DNA of 64,000 nucleotides from Chamaecyparis obtusa (Eukaryota > Streptophyta > Pinopsida > Cupressales > Cupressaceae): the NCBI GenBank assembly GCA_027943335.1, contig BSBK01005650.1, positions 1,460,501 to 1,524,500 on the forward strand, in the 5' to 3' direction. The notes beneath the pieces were generated by a model. It worked only from the letters and a program-made list of their open reading frames with translations, did no database searches and was not told the DNA's origin. The position numbers and the translations under genes were made by a program. Positions 1 to 11,421 of this stretch are shown here, one piece after another (the first letter of the stretch is position 1; each line of letters starts with the position of its first letter).

Positions 1-29
1 TTTTGATGCTTCAACTTCTATAATTGGTA

Positions 30-767
30 CTAGTATACTAAATTATTGGTGTCATGTAGGCTTGGGGTTTCCTTCTTGTCAAATGAAAGGCTTAAATCTC
101 TTGGTGATTCACGAGCCTTTGCAGTTTCCTTCTCACTCCCTGCAGAAACATTGACCACAATTGTTGATGCTTCCTGGTGTTGAGTTCCCTCAAATGACAC
201 AATTTTAGAGATCTCTAAAGGTTGTACCACCATCTCTAGAGGTTGTGCCAGATCAGGAGGATGAAGCAATGATTTTTATCCCAAAACTTTCTCGTGTGTC
301 ATCTGTTGCTCAAAGAAAAGATATATTTCTAATTCTTTGTGTCCCCTTGTCCTTTTAGTTGCTTCAACATTGTGTGTTTTGGTAGTTGCATCATGATAAT
401 TTGCTAAATACTCAGTTCCAATAGGTTCATTATCGTGAACCATATATGTTACAATTTTAGACTTTTGAGATTCACTAGTCAAAACACATCCCTGTATGGC
501 TAGTGGAAACATCTCCCTTGTAGAATCAGTTTGAATTTTATCTGAAGTTCTATGCTTTGATTGGTCATTGTTTTCTTGTATGTGTGATTTAATATTCTCT
601 TCCTCCTCTAGTTGAGTCTGGACAACCTTGATAGCATTTATCAATTCCTGTCTAATGCAATGATCATAAGTCTCTAAAATCTTCTTAGAAATAGTTGCAC
701 GCTCCAATTTACTTCCTTCTAGAATGTTATTCTCATAGAGCTTCACTTGTTGAACTTGGCACTCCAC
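30..767 (-). pseudogene. Unknown reading frame with one in-frame stop
   Basis: A minus-strand frame of about 245 codons is interrupted by a single TAA at 276-278; both halves are in the same frame. The upstream half (from 767) is rich in Glu, Gln, Lys and Thr with a possible short coiled segment (EEEENIKSHIQ) and no recognisable domain. The downstream half is Ser/Glu-rich. I do not recognise the family. The start at 767 (ATG) is simply the most upstream one and is followed by plausible low-complexity coding sequence. Upstream of it lies a duplicated non-coding block (772-1170). It could be a decayed host gene exon or the extra ORF of a retroelement. No intron signals were convincing. Confidence 0.35.
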
Positions 768-771
768 TATT

Positions 772-1170
772 CGTCACATTGATTGGAAGACAAGTCATTC
801 GATATGGACGAAAAGAAGAAAACAATATACAAGTTTAAAGACGAGGCAGGCAGGAATCAGTCAGTTTTCCAAGGCCTATCTATTTCATGTTTCCTTGTCC
901 AAATAACCTCATCCTATATCAATGTGAAACCCCATATGGAAGCACGATCTAGACTCTAATTATTTAGAAAGGAAAGAGAATGTATTTACAATAAAATATT
1001 ACAGTCTCTATCTCCTACTGATTAAACATGTCACATTGATTGGAAGATGAGCTATTCAGTATGTAGTAAACAATATTTAAATGCAAATACATGGCAGACA
1101 GGAGGTAGTTAACAACATTTTTCCTTGTCCTGGTCACTTTCTTTCTGTATAAATGTGAAACTTCCTTCCC
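772..1170. repeat. Imperfect direct duplication, offset about 257 bp
   Basis: A block starting GTCACATTGATTGGAAGA near 773 recurs near 1029. Both copies continue through an A-rich stretch, a CAGGCAGG/CAGACAGG motif, TTTCCTTGTCC and an ATCAATGTGAAAC/ATAAATGTGAAAC motif. The second copy is more diverged and a few bases shorter. It lies directly upstream of the minus-strand unknown frame, so it could be a duplicated upstream region. No function is evident. Confidence 0.6.
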
Positions 1171-1946
1171 ATCCCAACTCAACCTATTCCTAAATGTTAA
1201 TCACAAGTTTTCCATTAATGGAATACAGTGCATCCATTCGAGGTTTGCATACTCCACAATTTACGCTAGGCATGGGAATTGGTTTGTGAGAAAAGAAGTG
1301 TGTGGTTGGAAAAATTAGAGGCACTCGAGAATCTCAATCTCAATCTCTTACTTCTTCATCATTGTATGAAGTATTGTGTGTCCCTCAAAATGCAAGCGAT
1401 CCTGAAATAAAGTAACTTCAAAAAGCTAGGCAGAAATGAATCTACTAAACCTAAGACCCCTAACAAAAAACATAAATTGTTGTAGCTAATTTCATATAAC
1501 CAGAGAGAAATAAGCCATTAAAATTTTTAATCCAAATTTTTTGACATATATATAAAAAAATTCTGATTCTGGTGCCAAGAATAATTATTAGCAGATGAGA
1601 TTTTCTGCCAAAAAAATTACAGCTAAATAGAACTGAAGATAGAAAATTCAAAATTCAAGATGGACATTAGATGTGTCCCTGATTTTGGTGCAAAATATCT
1701 ATTCCCAGAAAAAATTCTCTGAAAATAGCATTAAACTAATTTGAAATACCTTAAACATAAAGTTTTGACATAGCTAAATCTAAAAATTCCTAACAAACAG
1801 AAGTACTATTCTCCAATTCAAGGGCAAGAAATTTGTACTATCAGAATTAAATCTCTGCTAAAGACCATCAAAGCTATCTTGAATAGGCAGATACAACTCA
1901 AGTTGCTAAATAGAGATTCTAAGAAAAAAAACATTTTTCTAATTAT

Positions 1947-2032
1947 GGATTAAAGTTTTAAGTTGTTCAAATATTCACATAACTTTTCTGGATTAAAGTT
2001 TTAAGTTGTTCAAATATTCACATAACTTTTCT
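1947..2032. repeat. Perfect 43-bp tandem duplication
   Basis: Two identical head-to-tail 43-bp units (1947-1989 and 1990-2032) begin GGATTAAAGTTTTAAG and end ATAACTTTTCT. The identity of the copies suggests a recent duplication in otherwise unremarkable AT-rich DNA. Between 1190 and 2140 I see nothing else that I can name. Confidence 0.85.
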
Positions 2033-2148
2033 GAATTTTCTCTAAATATAGGAGTGACAATACATTATTACTCTACCTCAAAATAGAGATATGACCCAAA
2101 TATTCAATATTGTGAATAAGTAAACAAACTCCAAACCTCTTAATTCTA

Positions 2149-2330
2149 CTGTGGAAGCATAGACAAGGCATGTGAACCATTTGGAAAAATACCTCAAAGA
2201 AATGAGGTCTCATGGAATGCTATGGTCACAAGAAATATACAAAATGGACTTGTTGAAAAGATTTTAGAAACATTCAAGATAATGCAATTAACAGGTGTAA
2301 ATCCGAATTCCACAACATTTCCAAAAAGCC
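2149..2330 (+). pseudogene. PPR protein gene fragment, copy 1
   Basis: The translation contains [15 protein letters not shown] followed by RNEVSWNAMVT and VEKILETFKIMQLTGVNPNS. This is the characteristic linker between repeats of PLS-class plant pentatricopeptide proteins, which are organelle RNA-binding editing or processing factors (usual form [29 protein letters not shown]). Only about 60 residues are present, with no start codon and no neighbouring PPR repeats. It is therefore a gene fragment, close to a longer second copy at 3414-3680. Function is lost. Confidence 0.8.
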
Positions 2331-3413
2331 CTTAGAAAATTTAGAAGTTAAAATCTTTGAGCACCCTACTATATTGTAGATACATAGAAATTATGATGGA
2401 TTTAAACATACATCTTGTTATTACAGTTGCTACTATTTATTTTAGTGGAAAGTTTATCTTTCCCTCTTATTATGCATTATTCAATACTAGCAGTTGAAAG
2501 AAAGCAAGGAAAGTTATTTCATGAATATTCTTATTGCTCATTTAGCTCTATTGAGGATAATTATTGTTTTAGTTGTATAAAGTCTATATTTTGACACTTA
2601 AATATGAATTGATTATTTTATATTTGTGTATAAAAATTGTTTTAAGATTTACAATCAAACTTGTTGTCACTACAGTATTTGTAACATTACTTTTGACATG
2701 CATTATTTTAAATGCCTCTTGTATCCAGCATCAATGAGACTTTTAAGTTTCTATAGTTTTCTTTTTCATCCTCATTACATGTTTTTGCAGGCCAAGTCTC
2801 CTAACCAACAAGATTTTTATTAACTCCACCATACTTTTTTATTGTTCACTCTCCTTTTCTATGAACAAAATTCCTCATATTGTCTACTTCTATAATTAAC
2901 TCTAAAGTGAAGCTTGTAGCTGAATGATTATTCTATGATTATTTTACTTTTATAGTTACATTTACATCTTTCTCAACTATTTTTTTGTCATGTATTTATT
3001 GCATCGTGGATTTGCCAGGTCTTTGAAGATGGACAGTAGCCAAAAGAAGATGCATCCATACTTGTCCCTACCATAGAATCAACATTAAACCTTGATACAT
3101 TCAATTAGACCAATTGAAAATTTCCAAAAGGTTTGAATCATGAGCAGATTTAATATCATTTATTTGTTAATGTGTGCCTCATGTAATCTATACCCTAGTG
3201 TTGTTGTAACACTATTAATTTTTAGCTATATTATTGTTCAATTATTCCTTAATTATAGTGGATGAATGTTTTGGTAAATCTTTAATCTTACGTTTCTCAT
3301 GTATGCCTCTATTTTGTGTCATTTTTCATTCCTAGTGCTATTGTAATTTTTACAGTTAATTTTTATGCCTCTTTTATAAGACTATGGTCAAATTGATTTC
3401 AATGATTTGACTA

Positions 3414-3680
3414 GCAGCTTGTGCTGAAATGGGATCTCTACAACAGGGTGTAGATATCCATCAAAGCATAAAGGATAGAGGAATTTCTCCAAATGTTGTA
3501 GTTGCAACTACCTAGGAAGACTTGTACGCAAAATGTGGAAGCATAGACAAGGCATGTGAACCGTTTGGCAAAATACCTGAAAGAAATGAGGTCTCATGGA
3601 ATGCCATGGTCACATGAAATATTCAAAATGGACTTGTTGAAAAGATTTTAGAAACATTCAAGATAGTGCAATTAGCAAGA
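3414..3680 (+). pseudogene. PPR protein gene fragment, copy 2
   Basis: The frame reads AACAEMGSLQQGVDIHQSIK, then an in-frame TAG, then [20 protein letters not shown] and ERNEVSWNAMVT, a TGA, and NIQNGLVEKILETFKIVQLA. These are the L and S motifs of a plant PLS-type PPR protein. The last roughly 140 bp are nearly identical to copy 1 at 2149-2330. It is about 90 codons long, with two stops and no flanking repeats. A local duplication of one decayed PPR relic is the simplest reading. Confidence 0.85.
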
Positions 3681-6600
3681 ATTGGGAGCATGAGCCTAAG
3701 ATGATATTTCTTTGGCTAAGAGTCAAGGGTTGGATATCTCTTATGTCTGGTGCTTGAAGCACAATCTCAGCGTCGTCCCTTATGGAATAGAGGAAGAGAG
3801 GGCATGGAACTTAGTGAGAATTATTCCTTGGTAGGCTCATTTCTAATGTAGGGCATAATTTTATAATACTCCCTTCTTTCTTATGAAGAAAATGAGAATT
3901 TAGACCAATCGATCCATCAATCTTATAAGGGAAAGAGACCCCATGAATATCAATGGGCAAAAGTTATGGAAATAACTGTTTGGCTGAAACAAATTAGGAT
4001 GCTGACATTCATATGAGGCAGGGATGGTCTTGTTAGTTGTTTCCTCTAGTTTAATAGCTTCACCTAGTCGCTTCCAAATATGTCGTAACAAATCTTAAAA
4101 TATAAGAAATGCCCAAATGGATTTTTAGAAACTGAATTACATCTAGCAAGATGGTTTTTGATAAAGACAAATTTGAACACCCAGATAAATTTATTTATAG
4201 AAAAAGACGTCCACCAAAACAAGGGTTAATAAAAATAGATCTAATAAAGACCAGATGAATCTATATAAACTAAAATGGATCAAAGCATTCTAAAGAAACA
4301 AAATTATCATTATTGTTAGGATCATTTTGCACATGTGTAGTAGCAGAATAAATAATTTTGTCAGATTCTTTATCATTTTTCATGGGCTCTTTCAAATTCC
4401 ATCGGAAAGGGCTATGCTCTTCTTTTCTTGATGAGCTCCAACTAAATGACTGAGGAATCCCTAAACCATCATCGATCCTAGGTGTTAGGGATTGAGATGA
4501 TGACATCGTTATTGGTGCGCTACAATTCCTAATCTCGCCTGATTTGAACCTTTTTTTACAAGTCATTTCAAACCAAATGGAACTATTCTAGCAAGGTAAG
4601 GGGCTCATTTCACATGGCTACGTCCTTAATCTTGGATCAGGATTATCCACTACAAGGATCTATGATCTATGTGAGAAATGGCCCCCTCATCCAATTCATA
4701 ATGATAATATCTCTGGTATCTAATCAATTGCACATAGGCGACTCCTTCACATGGAGTGAATCTGTTTGGTATCCATGGTTCCTTTTAGTAGTAGAGACTC
4801 CAAATGAAAGGAAACCCCACCCACATGAAACCCTTGATGTCCATATTTTCCTGCTTTCAATCCATACATTTTTAGCGGGATGAAATTACTTCTACGTTCG
4901 AATTTTATTTTGGAAAACTTAAAATATAAAGATATGTAGAAGGAGAGCATAACATGTAAAATTAAAAATGAATTGAAGGAAGGTGCAATCTTAGGGATAA
5001 GTATTTTGTTTTTTTAAGTAGTAATTATAGCTTCAAATCAACTTAGTCATTCATGTATATAGATTCAAACAAGATTAAAACAAAAACATGATCAATAGAT
5101 AGTTAATGCATTTGATGTACATGTACATCTATAATTAGATATAATTCTTTTAACATAAATCTTCATAAAATGTATAATATAAAATAAAATTTTATAATAT
5201 ATATTCAATTATATTTATATTTAATATTATAAAATATGTATAATATTTTTATTTATTATTTATTTTATATACAATTAATTATAGAATATAATAAAATATG
5301 TTCATTTATAATAAGAGAATTGAGTATATGATATAGTAAAATATGTTTTTTATATAATAATCTATATTAAAGAAAATATAGAACATGTTTATTTGTATAA
5401 GCTTGTATTTCTAATTTTGAAATTCATATTTTGAACTAAATTAATGATTTATGGTTGAGAAATTATTATAAAATGTGCACACAATATTTCAAATCTAATT
5501 ATTAAATACATTATTCCTTCTATTTATGTTATCTTTCTTATCTCTCCCCTCTATACTCTATTGCATAGATTTCACTAATGACATGCCAAACAATATTAAT
5601 ATTTAAAATTATAATAAAATGAATCTTCTATTTTATAAAACAAGCTTTCTTTTTCTTTATATAAATTTGCTTGTGTGATAAATGTCTCAATGGAGAAGTG
5701 ATTGCTTCAAATTAGTTATGCATCCATTTGTGAAGATCCAACAATGCTTGACACAAAAAAAAAAGAATATAAAGTACTAATTAAATTATTTAAAAATATA
5801 TATATATATATAAAAATTAAAATATTAACCTAGATTAAATGAAAATTATTATTTTATTTACATTAAAAAATCACATGAAATTGAAGGGATAGAATCAAAT
5901 GATTCTTTATCATTCTTAGAAAAAACATCTAGTAAGGAAATTGTTTTGGCTTAAACTCTCCATATTTCTATTTGCATTCAGTTTGTGTAAAAATTATTTA
6001 GGTGATTACTCTCTGAGGTTGTTTAGATCATCATGTGGCATTGGGAGTTTATGCTCCAAGTAGATGCCCATTGACCCCATTATTGAGGTGCTACCCCTAA
6101 ATCCTCGTTGATTAATTTTGGGGGAAAATGTGATGATAATTAATTTAATCATTGATTTAGTAATTTTTGTTTTAGTGACTAATTATTTAGTCATTTTGGT
6201 TTTCAGTGACTATATATTAGTGACTAATTGTTTAGTCATTTATTTGGTCATTTATTTTGTCATTGTTACTTGTCTGGCCTTGTGATTTTACCCAATGACC
6301 AAATTAGTTATTTATACTTGTGATTGCAAAAGATTAGTGGAATTTGATCAATTTTAGTCACTTGACTAAAAGTTTTAGTCATGTAGTCATTTATTTGCCA
6401 AATTCTACTAGTGGAAGTTTAAAACCATCTTAGGGTATGATATTGTAGGTTGGTTGTTTGGGTTAGTCTTTATTCAAGATTTATTATGGATTCGATTGTT
6501 GTGAAGGTTTATGATAATTTGAAAATTTTAGTGTATCACCTTTTCAGTGTTAAGTTATTTATTTTTCAAGTTACCTTTCTTAGCCCTTTTCTAGTCAAGA

Positions 6601-6719
6601 TTTAGTTTTAGGTGATAACAAAGAGGAAATCATCCTATGATCCAGAGATTCACTCTCATCACAGTTATCCCACCATTGAGAGTGTTTCCATGTTTCAATA
6701 GGATTGTTAAGTTTCATAC
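3681..6719. other. Non-coding, AT-rich intergenic DNA
   Basis: No gene is recognised. The open frames at 4270-4566 (minus) and 4614-4883 (plus) have no recognisable domain or convincing coding character. An inverted pair GGGGCTCATTTCACAT (4599-4614) and ATGTGAGAAATGGCCCC (4669-4685) could form a hairpin about 90 bp long. From 5100 to 5660 the sequence is extremely AT-rich. A (TA)n tract lies near 5799-5812. From about 6150 to 6400 a short motif, TGACTAATT(A/G)TTTAGTCAT, recurs several times. Confidence 0.6.
6150..6400. repeat. Degenerate short repeat built on TTTAGTCAT
   Basis: The motif TTTAGTCATTT and its partner AGTGACTAATT recur at least six times in irregular spacing. Because TGACTAA and TTAGTCA are reverse complements, the cluster is also locally palindromic. 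No coding potential is evident. Confidence 0.5.
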
Positions 6720-7540
6720 TTAGCATTTTAGGTTGCAATCCTGATTGACAATAGTACTATAGTTTTTTGATAAAAGAATACATATCAGTACCAAAAGAAG
6801 GTTTCCCCTCACTCCACCAATCTAGCTAGAGGTCCTGAAGAGGAGGACCATTAATCCAAATGAGCTAAAATTTGAAAGAAATCTTCTTATAATGCAATAA
6901 ATTAGAAGCAGAGAATATAATATGTTAGTGATCAAATCCTCTCCAATCTAAAATCTTTTCAAGGTGGAAACCCAATTATCCCCCGACTAGTAGAAAGAAA
7001 CCAAAAATCTATCTAACATCTCAACTATTGCCTCCTCACCACATCTCCTATTGCATGTAAACACTCCATTGGAGGGTTTAACGTCAACTGCCCCCCAAAA
7101 CTCAATATTGTCTCTTATGAGACTTCTTGAAGGATCAAGCTTGATATTACCTCCTCTCTTTTCATTCAAATTTAAGATAGTATTAAAATCCCTTACTAAA
7201 ATCCATGGCAAGAAAGGAGAAAAGGAACAAACATGTCTAATATGTCACCAAAGTAAGGTTTTTCCAACCAAATAAATAAGGGAATAGATATTAGTAAAAA
7301 TGAGATTCTCACTGGAGTCACAACTTGTAGCTACTAGAGAAATAAATGATTTGTAAGATATCCACCAAATTAGAACAAGCTTGTGTGGGTCCCACAAATA
7401 ATCCATAACACCTGAACTACCTTGATCCTAAATGCATTAACAAACACATCAAGCCCAAATTTTTGAAGCCTTGTTTAACATACCATCAACAGATAACTTT
7501 GTTTCCTAAATAATAGCCACATCATGGATGTTCTACATGG
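6720..7540 (-). mobile_element. LINE endonuclease-domain fragment (L1-like, minus strand)
   Basis: Reading down from 7540, the translation gives HDVAII, a stop, ETKLSVDGMLNKASKIWA (the QETK motif of APE-type endonuclease). Then comes PWILVRDFNTILNLNEKRGG (the GDFN metal-binding region, with the glycine changed to R), NGVFTCNRRCGEEAIVEMLD and RFLVS (the FTW-RLDR region), and a degraded tail near 6900-6750 (HYKKISFKF, WWSEG). Several stops and at least one frameshift are present. The N-terminal residues missing here (SWNVRGLN) occur on the same strand at 15.44-15.53 kb, so this is probably the far half of one split element. The reverse transcriptase is absent. Confidence 0.75.
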
Positions 7541-8039
7541 AGGGTATCCATGGATTATGTGGGGTGTCTATAATATGATTGAAAGGCCACAAGAGAAATC
7601 TGGTGGCACTAGGTTTCAATAAAAAGGTTGTGAAAAGATTTATTGGGATAGATTGATTAAAAAACTTAAACTTTGCGATCCCTTGGAGAGAAACAAGCTA
7701 GATAATAAAGGGATCTGGTTTTCCTGGTGTGATCACCAGAAAGGAGATAAGAGAATTTATTCTAGTCTTGATAAATTCTATGTGAATAAGAACTTATTTA
7801 ACTTCAAACAAGACTCCCATGACTCCATTGTTAGAGTGATCCCCTACACTATATCAGATCATCACCCTATTATCATTGATATTTTCCATAATAGAAAGGT
7901 CGCACTCCCAAAAGGGAAGAAAGATTATTTTGTGCTTAATGTAAGTATTTTGGAGGATGAGGAAGTTAGTTGTGTTATCAATACTATCAGACAATTTAAT
8001 CAGTGGGTAGATAGAAATAATAATGCTATTGACAGATAG
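7541..8039 (+). pseudogene. LINE ORF2 endonuclease C-terminal half
   Basis: After one stop near 7620, an open frame from about 7630 reads KIYWDRLIKKLKLCDPLERN, then GIWFSWCDHQKGDKRIYSSL and DKFYVN. SDHHPIIIDI follows, the catalytic His-containing SDHxP motif that closes the APE-type endonuclease fold. This enzyme would nick target DNA for target-primed reverse transcription. The GDYN aspartate is lost (GVYN). The frame stops at 8039 in the linker before the reverse transcriptase. Confidence 0.8.
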
Positions 8040-8269
8040 GTTCAAAATAATCGCACTTAGAAAGTTATGTTCCAATTTGCTGGAGGCAAACAAGCTAAAG
8101 ACTATAGGAGACTAGAAAGAAAACTCCACAAAAAGCTAATAGATGTTGAGGATTGTTTGCAAAATAGCCCAACATATATTAATGCCAATGAGACCCTTAT
8201 CCAATCCAAAAACTCACTAAGGAAGCTACAAAACATTAGAGTATAAGGTGATATAGTCGGGGCCAAGAT

Positions 8270-9540
8270 GAACTGGGTTGATAAAGGAGATAAAGGGTAA
8301 AAAATATTGTTTCAAATTCTTAAGTATAAAGAAACCAAAGACATGATTAAATTCCTGATGGAGGATGGTAATGAGATCACTAGCTAAGAGGAAATCCTAA
8401 AGGATTTTTCCTCCTTTTATAATAACCTATTCACTTCAGAAGATGATGGAGGTAATATAGAGAGGGAAAGGGATTAGATTAGAAGAAATGTTCCCAATAG
8501 AGTTAGCAAGGAAGAAGCTGAACTTTTAGGCAAAAAAATCTCAGTGGTAGAAATTAAAAGATCCATCATGGATATAAGAAATAACAATGCCCCAAGCTTG
8601 GATGGACTCCCAATGGAGTTCTACAAATACAATATTAACTGGGTGGGAGAGGAGCTATTGTAGGTATATGAGTAAGCTATAAAAAAGAGGTTTTTAGGTA
8701 AGGAGATTAATAGTCGGATCACTAAACTGATTCCCAAGGAAGCAGATAAGTCCTTGATCAATAAATGGAGGTCTATAACACTATTGAATGTATCCTATAA
8801 ACTTTTGTCTAAAATCTTAGCTTAAAAGTTGGAAAATATTCTCCCTCGGGTTATAAAACCCACTTAAAATAGGTTTTGTGAAAGGTAGATATATTATTTA
8901 AGACCTCATCACATGTTGGGAGTCACGAATTGGGTAAGAGATTCCAATCATTAGGTGCCCATGATGTTATTAGAATATGAGAAAACATATGAAGAAATTG
9001 AATGGAGGTTTATATTTATGATGCTTAAAAGTCTAGGATTTTCTAATTTATTTTGTGAGATGGTGTAGACTCTGATGACTGATGCCAGAGCATGGGAAGA
9101 AGTTGATGACAGTAGATCTTAACCTTTTGACCTTCCTAGATCTATTGGACAGGGATGCCCTTTAGCACCCACTCTTTTTGTGATTGTTGTGGATGCTCTA
9201 TATTATTTTCTAAGGGACATGTCTTTTTCTCCAAGAGTTTTAGGGGTCAAGCTACCCAACGATGAGGACTTAACCAACATTCATTTTGTAGATGACACTG
9301 ATATATTAGTGTAGATAGATGAAAAGAATGTAGATGATACAATGAAGAAGTTGGATGCATTTTGTGCAGCTTCCATAAATAAAGTCTCTCTTCCTAAATC
9401 CATTAAGCTAGGTTGGGAGGAGCACACCCAAGCTTGGTGTGGTAAATTCTCCTTGTCCTGGGGTGGGACCAGTCACCAAGTTAGACACTTGGGCATCCCC
9501 TTTTCCATCTACCCAAATTTGAGAAATATGTGAGAATAGA
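8270..9540 (+). pseudogene. LINE ORF2 reverse transcriptase domain, decayed
   Basis: Fragments in order are GAKMNWVDKGDKG, FSSFYNNLFTSEDDGG, NNAPSLDGLPMEFYKYNINW (motif 1 region), RITKLIPKEADKSLINKWRS followed by ITLLNVSYKLLSKILA (the P-W-R-I-LLN motif), SIGQGCPLAPTLFVIVVDAL (motif B) and NIHFVDDTDILV. The last is the catalytic box, FVDD where FADD is usual. VSLPKSIKLGW and RHLGIPFSI match the segment that follows in plant LINEs. In-frame stops occur throughout, so no enzyme can be made. Confidence 0.85.
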
Positions 9541-10479
9541 TCAAAGGGAGGTGGTTAAAAAGTTGGGTAAATGGAATTTGTCACTTTCTTTCATTGGTGA
9601 GGAGGTTTCAATTTGGTCAAAAGTTGTTTTCCTCATACATGGTCTACTATGCTTCCTTATGGATTTTTAATCAATACTAGTTTATCTTATTTAGAAAAAA
9701 GATAAGAGATTTCTTGTGGTTAGACAGAAAAGGAGCAAAGAAGAGACATACAGTTAAGTGGAAATGGTGTTCTATGAGTAAGAATAGATGGGGATTGGGA
9801 CTGAAGAATCATAGGAACCAAGGGGTTGTCATGGCTTCCATATAGATAGTCAAGGCTTTTCAGGGAGATGAGCCCTAGAAGATCCTAATTTGACACATCA
9901 TCTCCAAAGATGTCCCCTCAAAAGTGCCCACTTGGAAAGGATTGCATATTAATGATCTTCTCTCTTAAAAGCTATATAGAAAGGGTGGGGGTGTCTTATA
10001 TCCAAGATCTCCAACAACAAGCTTACCATAACCAATAATAGGATCCATGATGATAGGTCTATATGGTGGAACTTGAAAATGGGTGATAAGAAATGCTTTG
10101 CTAAAAAGTTGGGCATCTAAAGGTGTTAAGAGGATGAAATTATTATATATAATGGAGCCTTGAAGAGTTGGGTGGATTTATGGCAAAAGTAAAACATCCC
10201 TCAATATCATTGGAGAACTTACTCTATTATGAAAGAAGCCTATAATGCCCTCCTCCTTCCTAAAGACTATAACTTTGATGACTATAGGGTGGCCCTCTAT
10301 AGATGGCCAGATGGCTCTCCCTTTCCAAATGATAAAGCCAAATACCTTTAATCCCTACTTGGTGATGATCTTGATGTCTTTGAGCATACCAATGCCTCTT
10401 GGAACCTTGGTTTTGCACCTTATATTGGGAAAATATTTTTGAAAGAATATGGTTTAGCCCTAATGAACCCACTAAGAAA

Positions 10480-10635
10480 TATTTCATGTGGCACCTCCTC
10501 CTCCATTGAATTCTAGTCAAGAATCATAGTGGTGAATACAATACATTTTCTTTTTGTGGGTCACATGAGAATGTATCTCATATCTTTTTTGACCATTTAT
10601 TTGCCAAAGAAGTGTGGCATATGTTTGTTTTTTCA
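10480..10635 (+). pseudogene. zf-RVT-like C-terminal region of the LINE
   Basis: The translation reads FMWHLLLH, a stop, ILVKNHSGEYNTFSFCGSHE and NVSHIFFDHLFAKEVWHMF. This has the Trp, Cys, E-x-x-SHIFFDH and K-E-V-W spacing of the zinc-binding domain found after the reverse transcriptase of plant LINEs. It confirms that the plus-strand element extends at least to 10.6 kb. Confidence 0.7.
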
Positions 10636-11421
10636 CTCCCTGGTTTGGTTACTATATTTTAGGTTATATCTAGATGCATCTTAGGATTTAAGAATCATTG
10701 CAATATTTTTTTGTCTCTCTTTTTGTAGAAGTGCTATGGTTTATTTGGAAATTATATAATGACAATGTGTTTGTAGGCAGAGACATGAACCTTACAAAGT
10801 CTCTATAGATACTCCTATACCATTCTATTAATGTGTAGGTTTTAGTTGTGCTTAGGATGAAGGTAAAGAAGTTCCTGGATTTGCTGAAAGATGAGACTGC
10901 AAGAGTCTTTACATGGAAAATATCCCATGGATATTCATGGATGAGGGAAACACTTGAGAACACTCCTTTTTAGATTGCATTAAGGAACTTATTACAAAGT
11001 TGTAGGAGCAAAGAGAGAAAGAAAGGAGAGCAAGATTTGTTTTGGTTGATGCATTGTCTTTTGTTTCTAATATGCCAATTTCTAAAGCGCTTAATCACCC
11101 ATATGACCAGTACCTGCTGGAGGAAAAAGTTCTTCAATGGATAGATGGTGGCTAGGGTTGGACAACATGGATGGAAAGAACTACCAATGACATACCATTA
11201 TATGATCTACATGCATATATTTTTGTATATTTTGGCATACCTATGATGTACCTAGACTACTCCAACCTTTTTTGTAGTGAGATACAGTCTGATGAATTGT
11301 TCAAGATAAATGATATATATGGACATTTTAGATTATTTTTTGTAGTAGGATTTACTGATGATATAAGATATGCACCTTAATATGCATATGAAAGTAAATT
11401 TGATGTAAAATATTGTAGTAG

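Larger units (their letters stand above)
7541..11000 (+). mobile_element. 5'-truncated, decayed LINE (plus strand)
   Basis: A second non-LTR retrotransposon runs in the opposite direction from the one at 6.7-7.5 kb. It begins abruptly inside the endonuclease domain at GYPWIMWGVYNMIERPQE (GDYN changed to GVYN). It continues through the end of the endonuclease, the reverse transcriptase and a zf-RVT-like C-terminus. At least fifteen stops interrupt it and no intact ORF2 remains. The 3' end is uncertain: recognisable protein fades near 10.95-11.1 kb and no poly(A) is seen there. 5' truncation is normal for LINE insertion. Confidence 0.85.

Noticed and set aside
4270..4883. Frames of 98 and 89 codons as genes
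   Set aside because: No domain, no supporting splice signals, and length within chance expectation; a hairpin at 4599-4685 overlaps their boundary.
6720..8040. A single LINE with a twin-primed 5' inversion
   Set aside because: Both sides contain the same part of the endonuclease domain with clearly different sequence, so they are two elements.
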